Source: Eunapius fragilis (lineage: Eukaryota; Porifera; Demospongiae; Spongillida; Spongillidae). Taken from it: a stretch of 64,000 bases of DNA. The notes beneath the pieces are model-generated. The model was not told the origin of the DNA. It was given only the letters and a program-made list of their open reading frames with translations, and made no database searches. Location of the stretch: assembly GCA_963681505.1 (NCBI GenBank), contig OY811981.1, positions 5,487,727 to 5,551,726 of the forward strand, in the 5' to 3' direction. Position numbers and translations under genes: made by a program. This document shows, in pieces, positions 10,690-23,579 of the stretch (the first letter of the stretch is position 1; each line of letters opens with the position of its first letter).

Positions 10690-13190
10690 TAACACCACTA
10701 AACTACAGCTATAACACTAATGTTACTATCATAATGTCATTAAACGTAGATGATGGCAGGTATGATCGCATCAGAATAGTTCCAGCATTGGCCCGTACCA
10801 AAATCATGCTGAGACGACCATAGAGGGTGGCCAGAGCTCTTGACTTGGTGGAATTAGTCCGGATAGCCAGTCGTGATGCCACAGTTGAAAACACATCAAT
10901 GGCTTCAGCTCCCCATGCAGCACCATAGGTTTCCACCACTAAAGGAATGCACCGCCAACCTAACTGTTGCACTTAGCATCATTTTTCAAGTGCTTCCTTT
11001 TCTCTGCAGCTCTAGCAGCCACACCAGATGACATGCCCGCTTCCACAACTAATGATGAATTTAGCGGGGAAGTCACACTTATGTCAAATGCTGCAGAGGC
11101 ACTGCCATCCCAGTTGGAGACTAAGATATCAGCTGGTCTAGTATTTGACTTGTCCAGCCCCCAGCCACATCCAACCTCAATTTGAGCTGATAAAGATGCA
11201 TGGCCAAATGTGCTGAACAATGCATTTTGAAGCATGCTGTGCCTGTTTGTTACATCACCTCCACACTTGCAGGTTGTACAGTGATAGCCTAAAGTGTCCT
11301 ATGCTTTGTCAGGACAAAGAGGACAAACTAGAGGATTACCCTCAGGAGATGCTGTGTGGCTAATGCCCAACCACCATCTGACAGCAGTCTGAAACAAATG
11401 CGGTTGCACGTGAAATGATTTTGTAGATCATACCCTTTCTCAGAGACAACTGTCAGACAGGCTTGAAGATGTTCAGTTAAACAACCTCTTTGATGCTGCT
11501 TCGTGTGCTGATAAAGCACGGTTACTTTACATCATCGCCACATGCATCTGCCTGGTTAACTGTTGTACCATCAGATAGTTTAACAGAGAGTGCATCAGAA
11601 AGGGGCACAAGCGTGTTGTACTGTGCAATGGCAGAAGCTAAATGGCAGTGAGTAGATGTTGCACTGTTAGAATTGCTCAGTGATGCCATGTAAGCAGCTG
11701 GTGAATGGTGCGCAAGTGAATGAAGCCCTAATCCACCTCTACGCAGACTGAGTTGAGCCTGATGCCAGGCAAGATCTGGAGTGTCAATACCTGTACACTT
11801 GGAGAAAAATAGACGAATGTCAGAGTCAAACTCTTGCAAAGCATTAAAAGCAAGTGAAGGTGGAGTGACTCTGGCAAGATGGGATAGTTTGCAAAACCCA
11901 GCACACTGGCACAGTAACGTAAATGCTACATGCAATGCTTCCTATCTCCTCTAAGCTAGACAGAAGTGCACGAGCTGCAAAATGGTGTTTGATTATGAAC
12001 TTATTGCAGAACTCCGCATCACCGACTGAGGCTCCCACAATCTCAAAATGTGGGATATTGGAGTATGGGATTGTAGGAATAAACATTGATGTGTCTTTAC
12101 CAAATAACTCACATTTCTGTAAGTTCACATGTAAGCCAAGATCTGGCCCCACGTTTTGTATGATATCCAATGCTCTTGACACTGACTGCAGATATTGTTC
12201 CAGCCAGAACTCCATCATCAAGGTACAAATCATTCTGCTGTAGTCCTGCACATCCATCACCCTCAGCAATAGCCTTTACTACTCGCTGCTGCACAAGAGA
12301 AAAAAAGGAAAGGACCAAGTGGGTCACCTTGCTGAACACCCTGCTGTGATGAGAGTATCCCTAATGGGTGCCACAGAATAGGGTGATGGCTGTAGCACCC
12401 AACAGCTCAGGGAAATGTTTGGCACATTCATTAAGTAAAGCTTGTCTTGACACTAGGTTAAAGGCATTCCTCATGTCTATCTTTAGAACAGCGTCATCAA
12501 TGCATAACCTTGTGCGATGGATTATATTTTCAGCTCCACAAGAACATGCCACTCCCTGTTGAAATGGATGGAAAAAATCAGCAGCTTTGTCTCTTATTAT
12601 GTAGCATAAACATTTGCTAGTGAGCCTCCTCAAGACCTCCCCTACTGCAATTGGCCGAACATCTATAAGACAGTTTGGCTTGTTCTTAGTAAGTGCAGTC
12701 AAGTTACCCCCAGCTAGATATACTGACATTTGTTGAGGAGCTTTCCCTGCAGCCGGTAAGTTCACAACGTGGCGCAACATAGCACTAATTGGAGTTGGCA
12801 GGGGAACTGTAGCTGCATCTAACAGGTGCTGTACTCGTAAACCTGAAGGACCAGCTGCAGTGGCTTTGGGAAAGAATCTGAGCAGAGCCATGAAATCAAA
12901 ATTGGCAGGAACTCCAATTGCATCAGAGTGTATTTCAGGTGACACAGATATTGGTCCTTCTGGGTGCTTAGCTTGTAGCAGTTGCCATGTTTCAGGAGTG
13001 TTAGGGGCCACCTCTGATGATGACAATAATTGGCAAGCTTTCAAATACAAACCATCTTGGGCAAGAGAGACAGCAGCTTGAATCGTATGTTCGCGTGATT
13101 TTCCAGTTGGCTTAATATCCAACTTAGAAGAGCGTGCAACTGCTAAATGCCACAGAGCTCCAAATGGCCCACGTGACCACAAATCACAAT
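10690..13190 (-). mobile_element. RLE-type non-LTR retrotransposon, broken (copy L2)
   Basis: Minus-strand copy covering most of the RT and the endonuclease. 'AAGPSGLRVQHLLDA' (near 12,820) and 'CLIDVRPIAVGEVLRRLT' (near 12,640) mark the RT N-terminal part, 'VLKIDMRNAFNLVSRQ' the first catalytic Asp region, and 'LYLDDGVLAGT' (about 12,220) the YxDD box. 'ADILVSNW' and 'AAFDISVTSPLN' at about 11,080-11,140 are the endonuclease core. The open frames are broken by at least five frameshifts or stops. The 5' end is cut at about 13,190, where the 3' tail of L3 begins. Confidence 0.75.
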
Positions 13191-13199
13191 TTTTTGAAA

Positions 13200-15290
13200 A
13201 ATGAAATTATTTATTTATTTATTTAAAGTATATATAACTTATTATAATTTTATGGAGTACACAAATACACTGGTCTATAAACAGATACAACTAGAGTACA
13301 CACAATGTACACAAAATGCTAACTATACCTACATCACTTTGACCGATGCTACGGGCAAGGATGGCAATCGCATTAGCTTGTACCAGGTGAAGGTTCAGCC
13401 GCCCGTAGAGTTCGGTAAGAACCACTGACTTTGCCTTGGACGAGCAAGCGGCTAGTCGAGAAGTTAGCTGGGAGATAGACTCCAAAGCCTCCTTTCCCCA
13501 GGCTCCATACAACTCCACCACCAATGGTATACAGACCCAGTCCAGTTCGTTACATTTGGTGTCATTAGATGAGTGCTTTCTCAGCTCAATGGTCAGTGCA
13601 GCTACTCCTGTTGCCACACTTGCTTCCAAAAGAGTTGTAGGATTAAGCGGAGATGTGACAGACAGGTCAAAAGCTACTGGCTTGCCCAAGACCCAGTTTG
13701 GGACTAAATAGTCAGCTGGATGGGTGTGGCTGTGATTGGTGAGATTGTTACCCATTTCCACCTGGACACCCAGAGGAACACACCGACAGGACTCTGCAAG
13801 GATATCACGCAGTTTGTTGTGGCGGGAAACCACATCACCACCTTTTTGCAGGTAACAGCATGATGGCCAAGTGGATTCACAAGGCAATCTCAGGGCACAG
13901 TGGGCAGCATGAACCGTAGGAAAGGTCCAGGCTAAGCCACCACTTGATAGCAACCTGAAATTGGGAAGGATAAATATGGAGTCCAAGACCCTCTGAAGGA
14001 GTAACAGCCAGCTATGAACCTGCATGAGGGGAGGAAACAGACAGCAAGCGAGCCTTGTCAGCAATGGAGGACATATCCAGGAGAACCTTGAAGAGGTAGT
14101 CATCCAGCTTGGAGGAGAGGCTCTTTTGGGTGACTGGAATCAACAGAAGTACCTCTGCGTTAATAGCGTCTGATGGTGGTAGAAATGAATTAAACATTTG
14201 AGTTGCTGAGACAAAGTCGTGTTGAGACTGGGGGCCAAAACCCGAGGTACAAAGTGAGGCAATGTAAGCTGCAGGGGAGTGTTGTGCGAGAGAACACAGA
14301 CCCAGACCACCTCTACTCAGGCTCAGCCTAGCAATGTTTTTTAAAGAGAAGGCTGAGCAGAAGTCAGCAGTACCAATAGGAACTCTCAAAATATCCAGAT
14401 TAGGCTCACTCGACTGCTTCATCTCAGGGGGAAAGGAGCTTAAACCCTTGCAGCTGATTACCTCACACTTAGATATATTAATGTGGAGGCCTAAGGAAAG
14501 ACCCAGCTCTTGGATCAATTTCAGGACTGAACACAAAGATGACCCTGTACCAGCAAGTGCACCATCATCAAGATACCAGGCATGGAACAGTAGAGGACAA
14601 CCGCTATCTTTGGCAATTGCTGTAATTAGAACATTCAGCACAAGGGGAAAAAAACAGAGGACCGAGAGGATCAACTTGCTGCACCCCGGACTTAGATCTC
14701 AGTCACCCTGGGGGATGCCACAAAAAAGTTTGTTGGCTGTAGCACCAGCCTGCCCGGGGTAGCAGCTCTGGGATATGCGTTGCACACTCAGAAAGGAGTG
14801 ACTGCCGGAATACCACATCAAAGGCATTCCTCATGTCAATCTTCAACACAGCAAAGTCATCATCACCCCAGTGCTCATCAATACATGCCCGCAGGCCATG
14901 TGCTATCTTCTCCGCTCCAAATGGGCAAGCCACACCATACTGGAAAGGATGAAAAAAAATCAGTAGCCTTTACTTTAACCATCGCACAAAGACATTTCCC
15001 AGTAAGGCAACGCAAAGCTTCTCCAACTGCAATTGGGCGAATGTCAAAGGGGCCACCTGATTTTAACTTATTGAGAACTGTTAGATTTCCTCCTACAAGG
15101 AATGTTGACAATACTACTACGGGAGCCTTGCCAGAAGCAAGTATGTTGATGACAGCCCTCAGGGAATGGAGTATGGGTGTTTGCAGTTGAACTTCTGCAG
15201 CATCAATAAGGTATTGTATGCGGAGACCTGAGGGACCAGCTGTAGTGAGCTTAGGGAAGGACCATAATATTGCCATGATATTCATATCTG
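13200..15290 (-). mobile_element. RLE-type non-LTR retrotransposon, broken (copy L3)
   Basis: A third copy, head to tail with L2. 'GPSGLRIQYLIDA' lies near 15,200, 'FDIRPIAVGEALRCLTGKCL' near 15,010, 'VLKIDMRNAFDVVFRQ' near 14,840 and 'WYLDDGALAGT' near 14,570. 'PADYLVPNW' and 'AFDLSVTSPLN' at about 13,640-13,710 mark the endonuclease. At least three frame breaks. Compared with the close relative L4, it lacks about 240 bp at about 14,330 (the segment at 44,213-44,445 in L4). The 3' tail ends in a (TATT)n-like run near 13,205. Confidence 0.75.
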
Positions 15291-17036
15291 CTGTAATTAA
15301 AGTGCATTATATTATTAATAATATTGTGGAATACAAGACACAAATGAATAATTATTATTAATATGCTACCACCTACAGTACGTATAATACACACTTTTTC
15401 TAACACGAACAGTTTACAGAGAACGGGATAGGATGGCTCGGGAATTAGCTCTCACAAGAGCCGATTATTATTGTTAATGCTTTTTTTTACGCTTTAAAAC
15501 ACTATCTTCCATACCCGTATTCTAAATCATAAACATATGATTTTGGTATGGTTTAATGCACTCTTCACATCACCGATTTAAACAATTTGAAAAATTTTGC
15601 AACATACCTATAATAAATTGAGGTGCGAGAGTTGAACCCGCAATAGTTAAGTCGAGGGGTCCGAATCTGGTCGTACGAGATTTCTGGCGTGTCGATTTAA
15701 GTTCAAAACTTAATGCCTTACCACTAATGCCCTGATATCCGAGGACAGGCTAGACCAACGGAGATAGGGATACCACCCTAATCAGGGTGGTAAGCCATAC
15801 CGTATAAATCCCTGTCGGTCCGATGCGAAGCTAGAGCCTTATAGCTATGTCGGTCCGATGCTGCGGGACTAGGATAACCTCGGTCGCCCATATGGGGCTA
15901 TACAGGCCCGTAGGCTTGGGGGGGGGGGGGGGGGGGTCGGTGGGTTCGGTCGAATCCCCCCGCTCGTCCGAACTAGCTATAGCCCGCGAGAGTGTGAGAT
16001 AACTTTATTAACTAAGCTTAGCAACCGCGGGACATCCATTCTAAATGGAGCGCCCACAGCCCGACCACAGGAGGGGGGGGGGGGGGGGGGGGGGGGGGGT
16101 GGGGGGGAGGGGGGGATCCCGCTTCCTGGACCCCGCCAAGGGTTCGTGAATTATAGCGTACAATTATAACTTCCAGCCGACTTGTCCCACGCAACTCAAA
16201 TGAATATGGATAGAAGCTCCGCAAATCATCAGAATTGTGGAACTTTTTATACCCATTAATAGTCATTGGAGTTTCAAGCGACAAATCGCCCGGAAGTTGC
16301 CCCGTGTATGCCGTGCAGCCTTTAGACTCGCAACTCGCAAGCCAGACCTACATGTACTTCATTATTGAATGGGAACACAAATGTCCTTTATCAGTTTATG
16401 ATAATGCCAACACTTTCGCTTTGCCTCCACCAAAATTAGAGCACGAAGTATACAGCTCATTTACTAGGATGTCTCTACTTCGTCACTTTCAGAGACCTGT
16501 AAATAATACAAACTGGGCTATCTCATGTTTCTATGCCGTCTTGTAGGTTAAGAATTGCAAAGCGGCTGGGGCTCCGCCACAGACCCCGATGAGGGAGCTT
16601 ACAGCGCACCCCCATACCCCTAGCTGGGCGAGAGGGGACTGCGCCCCCTCCTGCTCCCACCCCCCCTACTTCATCAGTTCCACCTTATTGCTTTCCCGAA
16701 CCCCCCCCCCCCCCCCCCCCCCCCCACTGCCTCCCGACCAGCTTACGGGCGCATCGGATATAGCCTTGTATGACAGAGTCACAGGGATTATCAACCCCTG
16801 GTATTAGGCCCTACTTGGCTTAATATCAGGGGCTGCCCGACCGAGGGTGGTACATATTGCCTATGACATACCGCCACCTTCAGCAAGCTGGCGCTGAGCA
16901 TCGGACCGATGAGGACTAGGATATCATAGGACCGACGTAGTCGGTCAGTCCTATATATCCCTGTCGGTCCGATGCTCAGTCCCGGATATCAAAACAAGGG
17001 GCCAACGTCATCGGCTCTTTAATCTATTTCCATCCT
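15291..17036. other. Gene-poor stretch with poly-G/C and short palindromes
   Basis: No supported gene. It holds poly-G or poly-C tracts at about 15,918-15,937, 16,073-16,099 and 16,700-16,726. The palindromic word TCGGTCCGATG recurs on both strands at about 15,816, 15,850, 16,900 and 16,967. This may be one or two degraded MITEs with G-rich cores. Confidence 0.4.
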
Positions 17037-17438
17037 TAATTTAGAATGGAATCTAGAATGGAAATCCTGAATTAAGGATCACTTTATGCCGCTCGTATCA
17101 ACTTCAATTAGCATCATATTGGATATTTTGGGGGATATTAAGTTTCTATAAGCTTTCATCAAAACAGTGCTATCCAATCAGTTGTTACTTCCTTCTACAT
17201 TATTCCCGACTTTGATTGTAAGCCACATTACTACGAAGGAACATTGAAACAAAGCCTAAACGGTGATTTTGCTTGGAAAAAAAAAAAGTATAACGACTAA
17301 TTAGGTAGTGCTGTTTAGATGAAAGCCTATACAAACTTAATATCCGCCAAAAGATATCCAATATGATGCGAATTGAAGCGGAGTAAAGTGATTCTTATAA
17401 TTCAGGATTTCCACCCTAAATTAAGGATGGAAATATAA
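17037..17438. mobile_element. Fold-back MITE with about 140-bp arms
   Basis: The left arm, CTATTTCCATCCTTAATTTA onward (17,037-17,185), is matched in reverse complement by 17,300-17,436, which ends ATTAAGGATGGAAATATAAG. Shared internal blocks include TCATATTGGATAT and GATATTAAGTTT. The loop is about 115 bp and there is no coding capacity. Family unknown. Confidence 0.75.
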
Positions 17439-18374
17439 GATAGCCTTGAAATGATATTGTGACTATACAGTATGAAATTATTCATGCTGATGTATCAGAA
17501 CAGTAAAATGTTTTACAGGTCTATAAAAATTAGTCCTCTGTAGAATGATGATATTCATTGAAGTCATTCCCAACGAATCGTGTAAATTAAAGTACTTGTG
17601 TATTTTTAAAAATGCAGGAATGGCCATACAAGTGCATAATAAATGTTTCAGTTGTCGTCTCGGGGCAAACTGTTGCTTAAGCTTTTGGGGTGTAACTACT
17701 TCAATATGCCTAATCAAACATCTCTGCTTTGGGGCAGGCACAAGAAATAGCTGATGCATCTTTTCATTTCTTACCATCTGCAGTAGTGCGAGCACATCAC
17801 GCATTCCACACATTTCTGTGGTGTCCCCTATCACAATGCACTAGCTCAAGGACAGTGCCATTTTATTCCTCGTCATCACATGGTATCACTTTTGAGCAAG
17901 CAGCTTCTCTTACTTCTTCTATCCATTGATTGGTCAACATCTGATGACAAAGTTGAAATTACATGGGCAGGCTTAAATTTGTTCCAGAGGAGACTTCTGA
18001 CATTCCGAACAATATTTGATACTCACGAACCCACCAACTGTGAGTTTTCCAGGTGTCTTCAAATGATGTGGCTCCTTGTCATTTGGAATTGTGTTTATCA
18101 ATGGCATTGAAACTGACACCTTCACTACTTGTGTATCCATTGTTCGTGCCTCCATTGTTCGCACCTTCAGTGTTCATGCCTCCAGTGTTTGCGTCATAAC
18201 TGACTGTTTGAGCCTCCACCGTTCATGCCTCTATTATTTGCACCGTCCCTGTTTATCCCACCACTATTCTCACTGCTGCTATTTGAGCCTTCAGTACTGG
18301 CGCCTCCATTGTTCACACATCCTCTTGCTCTGTGCACATTTTCTTTATTCATACATTTCCTCTTCCCTCCATAA
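17439..18374. other. No recognised gene
   Basis: Open frames up to about 118 codons exist on both strands (for example minus 17,834-17,478) but show no motif or splice logic I trust. A degenerate plus-strand run of TGTTCRTGCCTCCA-like words lies at about 18,140-18,310. Confidence 0.35.
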
Positions 18375-18600
18375 TAATAAGCAAAGTCACATGCGCTGTC
18401 AGAGGTCAAAGTTTCTCAGTTTTTAAAAGTGGTTTATTTGAACAATCAAATAAATTGTACTATTGTTGAATATGGATTAGTTATCTGTTCTGTACACTAT
18501 ATTAGATACTACAAATTATTTGATGTTGAAATAAACCACTTTTAAAAACTGGGAAACTTTGACCTCTGACAGCGCATGTGACATTGCTTATTTTATGGGG
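18375..18600. mobile_element. Fold-back MITE with about 65-bp arms
   Basis: The block GCATGTGACTTTGC / TCAAAGTTTCTCAGTTTTTA at 18,380-18,445 is repeated in inverted form at 18,525-18,595 (CACTTTTAAAAACTGGGAAA onward). The spacer is about 80 bp and AT-rich. Confidence 0.7.
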
Positions 18601-19200
18601 GAAGAGGAAAATGTACAGGTAAAATTCACATCATTGATCAATGATGTAAAAGTGACAAAGTCAAGGTGGGGTAAGTAATTTCTAATTTGTACTCCCCGCC
18701 TGAGAAGAACCATCAGCAAACCCACCCCACTTCTACATTTGATGTGGGACCCTCTAAGACAGAGGCTCACTGTTCGAACCCCAACAAAAGAAAGCCCTGA
18801 TCTGACTGGTAACGGAATAGGCTTTATCCCACTTGAAGGACAGAACAGTGACACATTTTTATCATAACGACTACGTGAAATAGAAGGGATGCACAAATTC
18901 TGTCCAGTTTCCATTATCATTAGGTCCTTTCGTGCCTGATCCATTGTACACCCACCAAGAGTGATGACACCATCCCTCTTTAAGGCTTCAATCCTAGAAC
19001 CAGGAATCCCATTGACCAGAATTTCACGAGCAACTCTTCCTTGAATTGAACGCTTTTTGCTGGCATTCATGATCATAACTGTGATGTCAAGAATTTTATT
19101 GTCATATTTGGTGGAAGTTGAACATGAATTCTGTCCAAATTTAATGCAACAACATCTTTATCTTCCAGTAGTGAGTCAGGGTTTTGTGGGATACAGCATT
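18588..19200 (-). CDS. Open frame of unknown function, possibly part of an old element
   Basis: A 162-codon minus-strand frame (19076-18588) is preceded in another frame by about 40 codons of protein-like sequence ('NPDSLLEDKDVVALNLDRI', 19,200-19,085) that ends in a stop just before it. The pair could be one frameshifted gene. I recognise no domain. Basic stretches such as NASKKRSIQGRVAREILVNG look protein-like. Its 3' end overlaps the right arm of the fold-back at 18,525-18,595. Low confidence that it is expressed. Confidence 0.25.
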
Positions 19201-19239
19201 TCAGCAATGCTAACAGCTGTAGAATAAACACTTTTTACT

Positions 19240-19380
19240 ATTGTATTCAATCCAGCCTATCTACCCCACCCCCATCCTATCTATATCTACCACCACCCCT
19301 ATTCTATCTACCCTATCCTATCTACCACCACCCCTATATATTCTATCTACCCTATCCTATCTACCCCACCCCTTACACTC
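19240..19380. repeat. Minisatellite, CTATCTACC-rich
   Basis: Imperfect tandem units of about 20-30 bp built from CTATCTACC and CACCACCCC. Confidence 0.75.
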
Positions 19381-19448
19381 CAATTACCAAGGAGCAAGAG
19401 GTGCCATCCCTCCCTCCAAAAGAGGAAGAGAGATTAAAAAAATTACCC

Positions 19449-19625
19449 TGCACACAGGGGAAAAAAATCGTGTTCCGGACCTTGGGTTTTAACCTATCGA
19501 CCTTGGGATCTGTTCCATCAAATGTATTCACTGTTGTCTTAGGCACTTTGAATACGTTTGATGGAACAGATCCCAAGGTCGATAGGGTAAAACCCAAGGT
19601 CCGGAACACGATTTTTTTTCCCTGT
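19449..19625. mobile_element. Compact palindromic MITE, about 180 bp
   Basis: Arms of about 80 bp, CAGGGGAAAAAAATCGTGTT against the reverse complement ending AACACGATTTTTTTTCCCTG, with near-perfect pairing through CCGGACCTTGGGTTTTA and GATCTGTTCCATCAAA. Only about 20 bp separates the arms. Confidence 0.85.
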
Positions 19626-20152
19626 GGCACATACTTATATGCTAACCACCTTTATATACCTTGCATTGATTAAAGTAGTTGTGGGTTTGCACTTACACTG
19701 TATTGTAGGGTTTCAGTGTAATTATTAGTCAACTCTACCTACCCATAAACTGAATTCACAGGGGATAGGATAGTGGAATAGATAGGAGCACTTTATACCA
19801 AGCAAGACAATTCTGTGCATGGGTTGTGTGACTTGTTATCCCTTCATTGCTAAAGAGTTAAATGGTAGGGTCATGGGAGTGTGCACACTGTTAGTGTGTA
19901 TTGGTGTGTTGTAGGTGGAGAGTATGAGTTGGATATGTATGCTGATGGGAGGTCATATAGTTGTGTGTGCTGGAAGTGTACACTTATGTTGGTGGTGAAA
20001 AAAGAAATGTTACTTGGGTGTGTTGGGTGAGTTATATATAATATTGTGAGTCATGAGCGCTCCCAGCTTTTCTAGATTGGGGGGGGGGGGGGCCAAGGGT
20101 GAAGGGGTGGGTGCACCAATTATGTAGGGAGGGGTGGGGAGAAAGGCACATG

Positions 20153-20379
20153 CAGTGGTGTATCCAGGATTTCAGCGAGGGGAGGGGGGGGGGGGGGGTT
20201 TCAGGTCAGGCCAGATACGAAAAGCGAGGGAGGGGGGGGGGGGGGGGGGGGGGTTAGTCTGCTTCAGGTCTGATATGGCAAAAAGCGGGGGCCCTTTGTT
20301 TGGCACACAGTTATCATTAATAATTTTGGCCGAGAGGGGTGCTCAAGCACCCGGAGCACCCTCTCTGAATACGCCACCG
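20153..20379. mobile_element. hAT-like MITE with poly-G core
   Basis: The left end CAGTGGTGTATCCAGGAT and right end TCTGAATACGCCACCG are imperfect inverted repeats of the hAT type. They are flanked by GCACATG (20,146-20,152) and GCGCATG (20,380-20,386), a probable 7-8 bp target duplication with one mismatch. The interior holds two poly-G tracts of about 15-20 nt. Confidence 0.6.
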
Positions 20380-20521
20380 GCGCATGTACGTAGACATACT
20401 GGGACATAGTCAAATAATTTAACAGGCATTTATTATTATCATTTATTATTACACGGGGGTCAGGGGGGGGGGCGGGTGCCATTGAATCTCAAAGGCCAAG
20501 GAGGTGCCACGGCGCCCCCCT

Positions 20522-20552
<31 letters not shown>

Positions 20553-20989
20553 CCCCGGGGGCACCCATGTGAGTGTGACTGTTTTGTGAATCTGGAGTGC
20601 ACACTTGAGTGTTGGCTATGTGCTAAACCAGTGTCACCAAGTGAGGGTCTTCAAAATCTTTCGCACCACACCCCTCCCCCTCATTATTATTCATGTTGGA
20701 CACCCCATCCCAGAATTCCTGTATTAACGGTCAGCACAAGCACCATACAATAGTAGATGTAAAGAGCATAGCATATTAGCTATAGTGGCATACAATTTAT
20801 CCCAAGAAACTGACAAGGCAGAAGCAAAACCATTAAATAATTTGAGCTTCACTTTCGTGTATAAGCACGGATCACGCATATAAGGCCTATATGTAAGAAA
20901 GTATGTATATACACATCCGCCACTACAGTAACAATATGCCATTCTGCACTTAGCAACTTGGCTATAATCCGCAATTGTACACAACTCAA
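20380..20989. other. Intergenic, poly-C tract, no gene seen
   Basis: A poly-C run at about 20,516-20,550 and a short G-rich patch near 20,463 are the only notable features. Confidence 0.4.
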
Positions 20990-21440
20990 AAAAGGAAGTT
21001 GCACTGCCCATGGACAGGCCCATGAAAGGTGCTCAAGAGGATTGCTGGCACCACCTATCAGTTGGAAGGCTGTCATAACCCTTGGAGAAAAACTGTGGTC
21101 CATTATGATAGGCTGAAGCTCTGTCCAGAGGGTACACGCATAGAACATCCACAAGCAGATGTACATGAGGGACCACCTAATCCTAGGAGACGACAAGAAC
21201 CAGTGCAGTACAAAATGAACGGATCACACCCCACCCCTACCACCAGACCAAGATGTTCAGACCAATCAACCATGGAGATCCTGAAGCCCTATACTGGAGC
21301 CGCATGCAGATGAAAACATACCAATCAATGGTGATCCCTAGTGCAAATTTGACCTCATGTGATGAAACAGTTGGGATGTGGGTGTGGATGGGCATGGGGG
21401 TAGATTTAACGCTGTTGATTTTGTAACACGTGCTGAACAG
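20990..21440 (+). mobile_element. Ty3/Gypsy pol 3' remnant (unit A)
   Basis: Fossil. The translation contains 'GTTYQLEGCHN' and 'VVHYDRLKLCPEGTRI', the conserved C-terminal part of Ty3/Gypsy Pol after the integrase core. Only the 3' end of the element is present and no LTR is seen. The same fragment sits at the same place in unit B, so it predates the unit duplication. Confidence 0.6.
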
Positions 21441-22541
21441 TGGAAACAAAAATTATCAATAGGGGTATGTGCCCACTCCATGGGCTAGGTACACGTATAC
21501 AAAGTTCATGTATGAAAACCATAGCCACGGGCCTGGATCATGCAAGTATTAATGAAGGGACATCTTAGTACAACATTGTCACCCTGAAAGAGATGGATGG
21601 GGGACACTGAAGACTAAGGGCTCCTAACATGCCACTTGTTGTATAAGCTTCTGTTGTTTTGCATAAAAATAGGTCCCATCCACATCTATTATACTGACAT
21701 ATGACTATTCCTTGCTTCTTCAATCCTTAGGAAATTATAATAATAACAGATGATGCAGTTTCAAAAACTTAGTCAACAGCTTCTTCCATGACAATGGGGC
21801 TTTAATACCACAGCAATGAAGCCACCATCTTAGCTTAGGCGTTGTGTGCTGGCCCATAGGGTCCTCTAAACTAATCCCAGGAATATCTCATTCCATGAGT
21901 GAAACATTTTTAGAATCTGAGCTTGAAGCAAGCCAACTCAAGGCGTTGAGCTTAAACAAGGAAATATGCCTCCGGATGTATTATGCACTAATTATGACCA
22001 TCTCCGAGTGTAACTTGTCCATTGATATTAATAAGGTGGTAAGACTCCAAAAGGAAACTTGACTCCTATAAAATGCCTTACTTTGAACTAAATTCATATC
22101 TGCATGTCTCCAATTATTACGCCCATAATTAAGATAAGTTATCTACGAATTCAAGTGTCTGAATAGTTCAGTTACTTTGATGATGAAAGAGCAGTGGGTG
22201 AAAATATTCAACCATTGGTTGGAACAAAAACAGTCTATTCCAATAATGATCTACAGCTTTACTAACACAGTTTACAAGCAAATTGAAGCCAGGAAATCAC
22301 ATTGCGATGTGTTGTGCATACGGTAGATTAATTATCATTACTGTTTCCACTAACAATCTTAATAACCAATACCTTGCCAGATGGTGGTCAAAAATTTTCT
22401 AAGGTTCATGAAGGGATATTATGAATATTGCACCACACACATACACACCAAAATAGATATTATGCAGCCAATAAAACTCTGCAAGCAAGCGTTTATGATA
22501 TTGCTGTTCCTACTTTTTATTTCTGCCATTATTTCTGCTGT
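21441..22541. other. Unit A flank, no gene seen
   Basis: Duplicated non-coding sequence shared with 35,300-35,980 of unit B. It has no supported exon and lies downstream of the dispanin gene. Confidence 0.5.
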
Positions 22542-23579
22542 TTAGCCGTAGTTCGCCAAAATAAGCATTCCTACAATGAGATAGAAAAACAAGCCGCTAA
22601 CCACAGCAGAGATGTTCATTCCAAGAGAGATGTATCCTTTCTGCTGAGCAGATACCATGTTACCATGTTTTGCTGCTTCTTTAGCCTGGTGGGTTCAAGT
22701 GCAGGACATAGAGAGAGAATTGAAATGATTCTACATATATACCATGTTGCTGATACCTAATTATAAGTTATGCCTTCCCACAGGTACACATACTCATATA
22801 CCAATACCACAGCCTTAAAATGAAGCTGTCCATAGTGAAATTTTGACAGCTATCCATGTATAGCCAGGATTGCAAGGGGTATATATTCCACAGTAATGTA
22901 TGCAATGCATAGATGCTTTCATATACGTCAGCTATTATCACTGTTACTAACAATCATTATCTAAGTCATAGCCAAAAATAAATAAATAATGAAACAGTGG
23001 CTGTTTCATTGGCTGAATTAAGCTGCCAAGCCACTGAGCTCCAGGCTAGCAAGTACACTGCACACCAATTCACCTGAGCTAAACATCCAATGCTCCAAGG
23101 CTTTAAAAAAACAAGTGCAGTTTGAAATATTAATATTTCAGTATATCCTGCAGTCCGTAGGTTGTTGGACTGGGCTTGATGATCTTATTCACTTCGAATC
23201 TCAGCAGTGTATGTAAGCAATGTATTGGTACATGTGTGCTAATGTGCATGTGACATATATTCTTTATGGCTACTTATAGCAGCTGTTTCCCACAGCAGTA
23301 CATTGGGGGGGGGGGGGGGGCAGCTTTCTCTATCTTGATGTCTGTAATGTTCCTCTTTGTCAGCAGAGCAGCTGTGTATCATATTGTGTCATTGTTTTCA
23401 CGTGTTAGCACTAGACGTAAGTATATGAACTACAAGACTATGCATGTCAATGTGGAAACAATTCCCTCACAAATATCTTACGTGCTCGGTAAGTTTCACA
23501 CAGCTTTCATAACTTGAAATATTATTGGAACATGCGGAGGCAGGTTTCATATAGGATTGATGCTGTATAATGAAGTCAA

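Noticed and set aside
15600-15740. Possible tRNA-like sequence (GTTGAACCCGC, GGGGTCCGAATC)
   Set aside because: No cloverleaf with consistent stems could be formed by eye.
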